Below are positions 14,815 to 17,042 of a stretch of DNA of 17,042 nt, one piece after another. The stretch is from contig JAENIS010000046.1 in assembly GCA_016844285.1 (NCBI GenBank), positions 1 through 17,042 of the forward strand, written 5' to 3'. The notes under the pieces were generated by a model that did no database searches, had not been told where the DNA came from, and was given only the letters and a program-made list of their open reading frames with translations. The position numbers were made by a program, and so were the translations under genes. Position 1 is the first letter of the stretch; each line of letters begins with the position of its first letter. Source of the stretch: Dehalococcoidales bacterium. Lineage in GTDB: Bacteria > Chloroflexota > Dehalococcoidia > Dehalococcoidales > UBA2162.

Positions 14815-15297
14815 TTATTCAAGCCGAAGCTGAAAGCCATTCTCTTCGGCCTCTTTTTTCAGACCTTGCAAGAAATCTCGCTCAGATGTCGATATATTTT
14901 CCTGCTGGAAACCGGACTCTACCGTGAGTTTTAGGACAGGTATTGGGTTGTAATTCTTGTTGTCTACCATCACCTCTTTCAAATTGGTAAACAGAATCAT
15001 CTTTAATAGTGCGTCTTTAATATCTGATTGAGATGGGAGGGCGTGCGTTTTGCTATGCTTCCCTTCAATTAAATAAATATCATCACCGGTAATTCTAGCT
15101 TCATCAACGGTAAAATAGTAATAGCCACCAAGATAATTACTTATGGTGATGATTGCCTTACCCTCTGACAGCTTTTCCTTCGGCTGGATAGTTACCCTTT
15201 CGCGCTTTTGAGCTTTTTCTGCAAGTTGTCTTGAGAGCGTAAGAAATTCATCTTTGTCTTCTGGTATTCTCCCATTCACCCGCCGTTCTATCTTCAT
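14815..15297 (-). CDS. Hypothetical protein with PD-(D/E)xK nuclease-like motif
   Basis: 160 residues, not matched to a named family. Residues 67-83 read EARITGDDIYLIEGKHSKT: a beta strand ending in E78-G-K80, the E-x-K half of the PD-(D/E)xK nuclease site, with D66 and D72 as candidate acidic partners. It continues LPSQSDIKDALLKMILFTNL, a helix like that following the catalytic strand in several type II restriction enzymes. The N-terminal 40 residues are charged. The ATG at 15297 overlaps the end of the preceding gene by 50 bases in another frame, and a TAG lies 18 bases before it, so either this is a separate overlapping gene or the two are halves of one nuclease gene split by a frameshift. 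AT-rich relative to proA. Confidence 0.6.
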   Translation of the reverse strand: MKIERRVNGRIPEDKDEFLTLSRQLAEKAQKRERVTIQPKEKLSEGKAIITISNYLGGYYYFTVDEARITGDDIYLIEGKHSKTHALPSQSDIKDALLKMILFTNLKEVMVDNKNYNPIPVLKLTVESGFQQENISTSERDFLQGLKKEAEENGFQLRLE

Positions 15298-15574
15298 CGA
15301 GCTTGCTTTCTACATACCGACGGAATCCTTCGTCCGACAGAAACTCGACCGCGGTTTTGGCGAATTCCTTCCCCTGTTCCTTTGTAGCATCCCAGCGAGA
15401 ATTATCAAAGTGCTCATCATTGTACTGTTCATGAACCAGTTCCGACAAAATAGGATTCAAGTTATTGATGCACGAATATCTGAGTGAAATCTTATCTGTT
15501 GCCTGAATGTAAAACTCACGCATATTGGCTATAACGCGAAAGTCATATTTGTTACCATGAATAAGTCTTCTCAT
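15248..15574 (-). CDS. Hypothetical protein, 108 residues, coupled to the nuclease-like gene upstream
   Basis: I do not recognise this protein. It has no membrane segment or signal peptide, and is mixed alpha/beta with a charged C-terminus (YVESKLDEDRTAGEWENTRRQR). Its ATG (15574-15572) shares one base with the TAA of the upstream 299-residue gene (TAATG), the arrangement of translationally coupled genes. Its last 50 bases overlap the start of the next gene in another frame. It may be the N-terminal part of a single protein continuing into that gene, about 250 residues in all, or an independent accessory subunit. Confidence 0.6.
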   Translation of the reverse strand: MRRLIHGNKYDFRVIANMREFYIQATDKISLRYSCINNLNPILSELVHEQYNDEHFDNSRWDATKEQGKEFAKTAVEFLSDEGFRRYVESKLDEDRTAGEWENTRRQR

Positions 15575-16473
15575 TATTTTATATCACTCGAATATTCTCT
15601 TCGGAACTCGTCATAGACAACCCTCAAAACCTTTTCTCTATCCTCAGACTCATCGAATTGTTCTGTCAGTTTCAATATATCATTCTTGCTAATTGACTGG
15701 ACTTTCATGTTAATGAGGTAGTTCTTAATCTCTTTTGACACTTCGTCAATCACCAGAATTACGCTCCCATCTGTGAGTCTTTCACTGTCAAAGTTCATTT
15801 TTAGTTCCGAATAGATATTATCAGCTGTGCTCTTATTATAGACTCTGAGCTTCTTAATTTGGTAGACAACTCCAAAATTTGTCGAGAGGTCAACACCTTT
15901 ATCATGAGCGGATGTTTTTGTATCACGATACACTTTGCAAGCAAATTTTTCCAGATGAATCTTAATCACAGCGAAGCTAAATATTTCGAAATTGGTCCCA
16001 TTCTTCCCAATATGTGTTCGTACTATTTCAGTAAACTCGTCCTTATTCGCGGAAAGTTTAGCTCTATAGTTGAGGTTGCCTAACTCTGGAACCCTACCGA
16101 GTTTTTCGATTATGTATTGCCGTATTCTTTCAGGGATCCATTTTATGAGTGCTTCGGCGTTCGCAGTATATGTGGGGAGAAGTTGGTATTGCTTATAACT
16201 AAGGACTTTCACGATGCCGTATTTAGGTAGGTTTCGTGCAGGGTAGGCATCATAGTATTTCCCGCCTATGTGGAAATCATGTTTGAGATATTCTTTTATC
16301 TCCCTCACGGCTGAACTATATGATGCTCTAATTTCTATGTCAGAGAATAGCGTCTTATTTGTGTCTATATAATTTCTTAAGAGTCCAAAGGCTATTATTG
16401 GGAAGATAACCTTTGTCTGAGACCTTTTCAGCATTTTCTCGATGTTATCCTTACAGAAAGCCTCGTCGCTCAT
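15574..16473 (-). CDS. Putative type II restriction endonuclease-like protein (PD-(D/E)xK; possibly HaeII-like)
   Basis: 299 residues, cytoplasmic. The C-terminal half carries KTSAHDKGVDLSTNFGVVYQIKKL (about 186-209): G-V-D195 then nine residues to Q205-I-K207. D...(E/Q)xK is the PD-(D/E)xK nuclease site, with Gln replacing Glu as in various restriction enzymes. A conserved-looking helix TNFEIFSFAVIKIHLEKFACKVYRD precedes it. The overall look, including the LINMKVQSISKNDILKL and EFRREYSSDI end, suggests to me the HaeII restriction enzyme group, but this is recollection, not alignment. No methyltransferase accompanies it between proB and proA. Its ATG overlaps the stop of a 59-codon gene (ATGA), and its stop overlaps the next start (TAATG). 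Base composition is clearly more AT-rich than proA or proB, pointing to transfer. Confidence 0.6.
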   Translation of the reverse strand: MSDEAFCKDNIEKMLKRSQTKVIFPIIAFGLLRNYIDTNKTLFSDIEIRASYSSAVREIKEYLKHDFHIGGKYYDAYPARNLPKYGIVKVLSYKQYQLLPTYTANAEALIKWIPERIRQYIIEKLGRVPELGNLNYRAKLSANKDEFTEIVRTHIGKNGTNFEIFSFAVIKIHLEKFACKVYRDTKTSAHDKGVDLSTNFGVVYQIKKLRVYNKSTADNIYSELKMNFDSERLTDGSVILVIDEVSKEIKNYLINMKVQSISKNDILKLTEQFDESEDREKVLRVVYDEFRREYSSDIK

Positions 16474-16649
16474 GGCAGTAATACCTCATAATTTTGTGTC
16501 ATTGATCCCCACTGACGAGAATTATTTTGCTTTACGTCATATACATGCTGAGGGGCCTCACTCACAAGGACTGCACTGGTTTTAGTCTTTTTTCGTACAA
16601 CCTTAGGTGCGACTGATCTGATATTTACTTTGCTGTCTTTTTTTGTCAC
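16470..16649 (-). CDS. Small basic protein, 59 residues, first gene of the cassette
   Basis: GTG at 16649 opens a 59-codon frame ending in the TGA at 16472-16470. The stop shares ATGA with the start of the 299-residue nuclease-like gene, and the start lies 11 bases after the proB stop, with GAGAGGG between them as ribosome site. The N-terminal 24 residues are rich in Lys/Arg (VTKKDSK..., PKVVRKKTK), the rest polar (QHVYDVKQNNSRQWGSM). No family is recognised. The exact tiling between proB and the nuclease-like gene is the main evidence for it being real; it could be a small DNA-binding or regulatory partner, but that is a guess. Confidence 0.5.
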   Translation of the reverse strand: MTKKDSKVNIRSVAPKVVRKKTKTSAVLVSEAPQHVYDVKQNNSRQWGSMTQNYEVLLP

Positions 16650-16660
16650 TTATACCCTCT

Positions 16661-17042
16661 CTATAATACCACCAGATTATTCCTGTGCACCACTTCGGCG
16701 CCGTAGTCGTAGCCGAGCCGGGTGGCAATTTTATTAGAGTGTGTTCCCTTAATCGCGGCGATATCCGCCGAGCTATAATTGCTGATGCCGCAGCCCAGCC
16801 GAGTCCCTTGCGGGTCATAGATATTAACTGTGTCGCCACGCTCAAACTCACCCTCGACCTGACTGATGCCGGCGGCCAGCAGGCTGCCCTTCTGCTTCTT
16901 GAGGGCTAAGGCGGCTCCGGCATCCACCACCAGCTTGCCTTTGGTGGCCAGACCGCTCAGCAGCCAGCGCTGACGGCTCTCCAATTGGCTGGCAGTGGGC
17001 AGGAAACGGGTGCCCACAGTTTCACCGGCGGCTACTTTCAGC
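16661..17042 (-). CDS. proB: Glutamate 5-kinase, C-terminal part (PUA domain), cut by window edge
   Basis: 126 codons are visible, reading in from the right edge to a TAG at 16663-16661. The sequence L-K-V-A-A-G-E-T-V-G-T-R-F-L-P, SRQRWLLSGLATKGKLVVDAGAALAL and the following GVSQVEGEFERGD-like and NYSSADIAAIKG segments are the end of the kinase domain and the PUA domain of bacterial ProB. The enzyme phosphorylates glutamate in the first step of proline synthesis. The kinase domain is outside the window. Position and strand relative to proA indicate an original proBA operon. Confidence 0.9.
   Translation of the reverse strand, partial: LKVAAGETVGTRFLPTASQLESRQRWLLSGLATKGKLVVDAGAALALKKQKGSLLAAGISQVEGEFERGDTVNIYDPQGTRLGCGISNYSSADIAAIKGTHSNKIATRLGYDYGAEVVHRNNLVVL

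Overview
The window looks like a chromosomal segment of an anaerobic bacterium, most likely Chloroflexota (Dehalococcoidia-like). The grounds are a secreted beta-propeller surface protein with its own strong promoter, a citrate/homocitrate synthase-family enzyme next to a two-subunit archaeal-type aconitase-family hydro-lyase and an isocitrate dehydrogenase, a PAC2-family protein, and gene gaps packed with short palindromic mobile repeats. This placement is inference, because no marker gene (rRNA, ribosomal protein) is present.

Layout. 1-515: truncated repeat A1, repeat B1, then an extended -10 promoter, a 5' stem-loop and a short upstream ORF leading to a large surface protein (516-3590). 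A strong terminator follows. Positions 3652-4142 hold repeats A2, B2 and C1. Positions 4232-7084 are a compact plus-strand operon: large and small subunits of a LeuC/LeuD/HacA-type dehydratase and an isocitrate dehydrogenase-type oxidoreductase. A minus-strand synthase of the homocitrate/Re-citrate synthase family (7130-8395) converges on it. Together these can make 2-oxoglutarate from oxaloacetate and acetyl-CoA, an oxidative half TCA branch. The residues of the dehydrogenase favour isocitrate over isopropylmalate. Positions 8396-8788 hold repeat C2. A DUF4349 lipoprotein and an SDR oxidoreductase follow (8789-10529), then a convergent PAC2 protein (10594-11460) and repeat D1. Next come a stand-alone CinA-C/PncC amidohydrolase and RNase PH (11816-13107), and repeats C3 and D2.

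The right end, read on the minus strand, is a proline operon: proB (C-terminal PUA part, cut by the window edge), then four small AT-rich genes (16649 down to 14815), then proA (14760-13486). The four inserted genes are tightly packed or overlapping. Two of them carry PD-(D/E)xK-nuclease-like motifs: a 299-residue protein with GVD...QIK and a 160-residue protein with an E-G-K strand. No DNA methyltransferase lies between proB and proA. This is the most unusual part of the window: a possible nuclease/defence cassette lodged inside a biosynthetic operon and apparently co-transcribed with it.

Other points of note. The surface protein has an intact membrane-anchor sequence with a basic tail, but it lies in the wrong reading frame, so the gene as read is frameshifted just before its anchor. 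The same A-then-B repeat pair flanks this gene on both sides in direct orientation. Repeats C and D share their ends but have different palindromic cores, as in modular MITEs.
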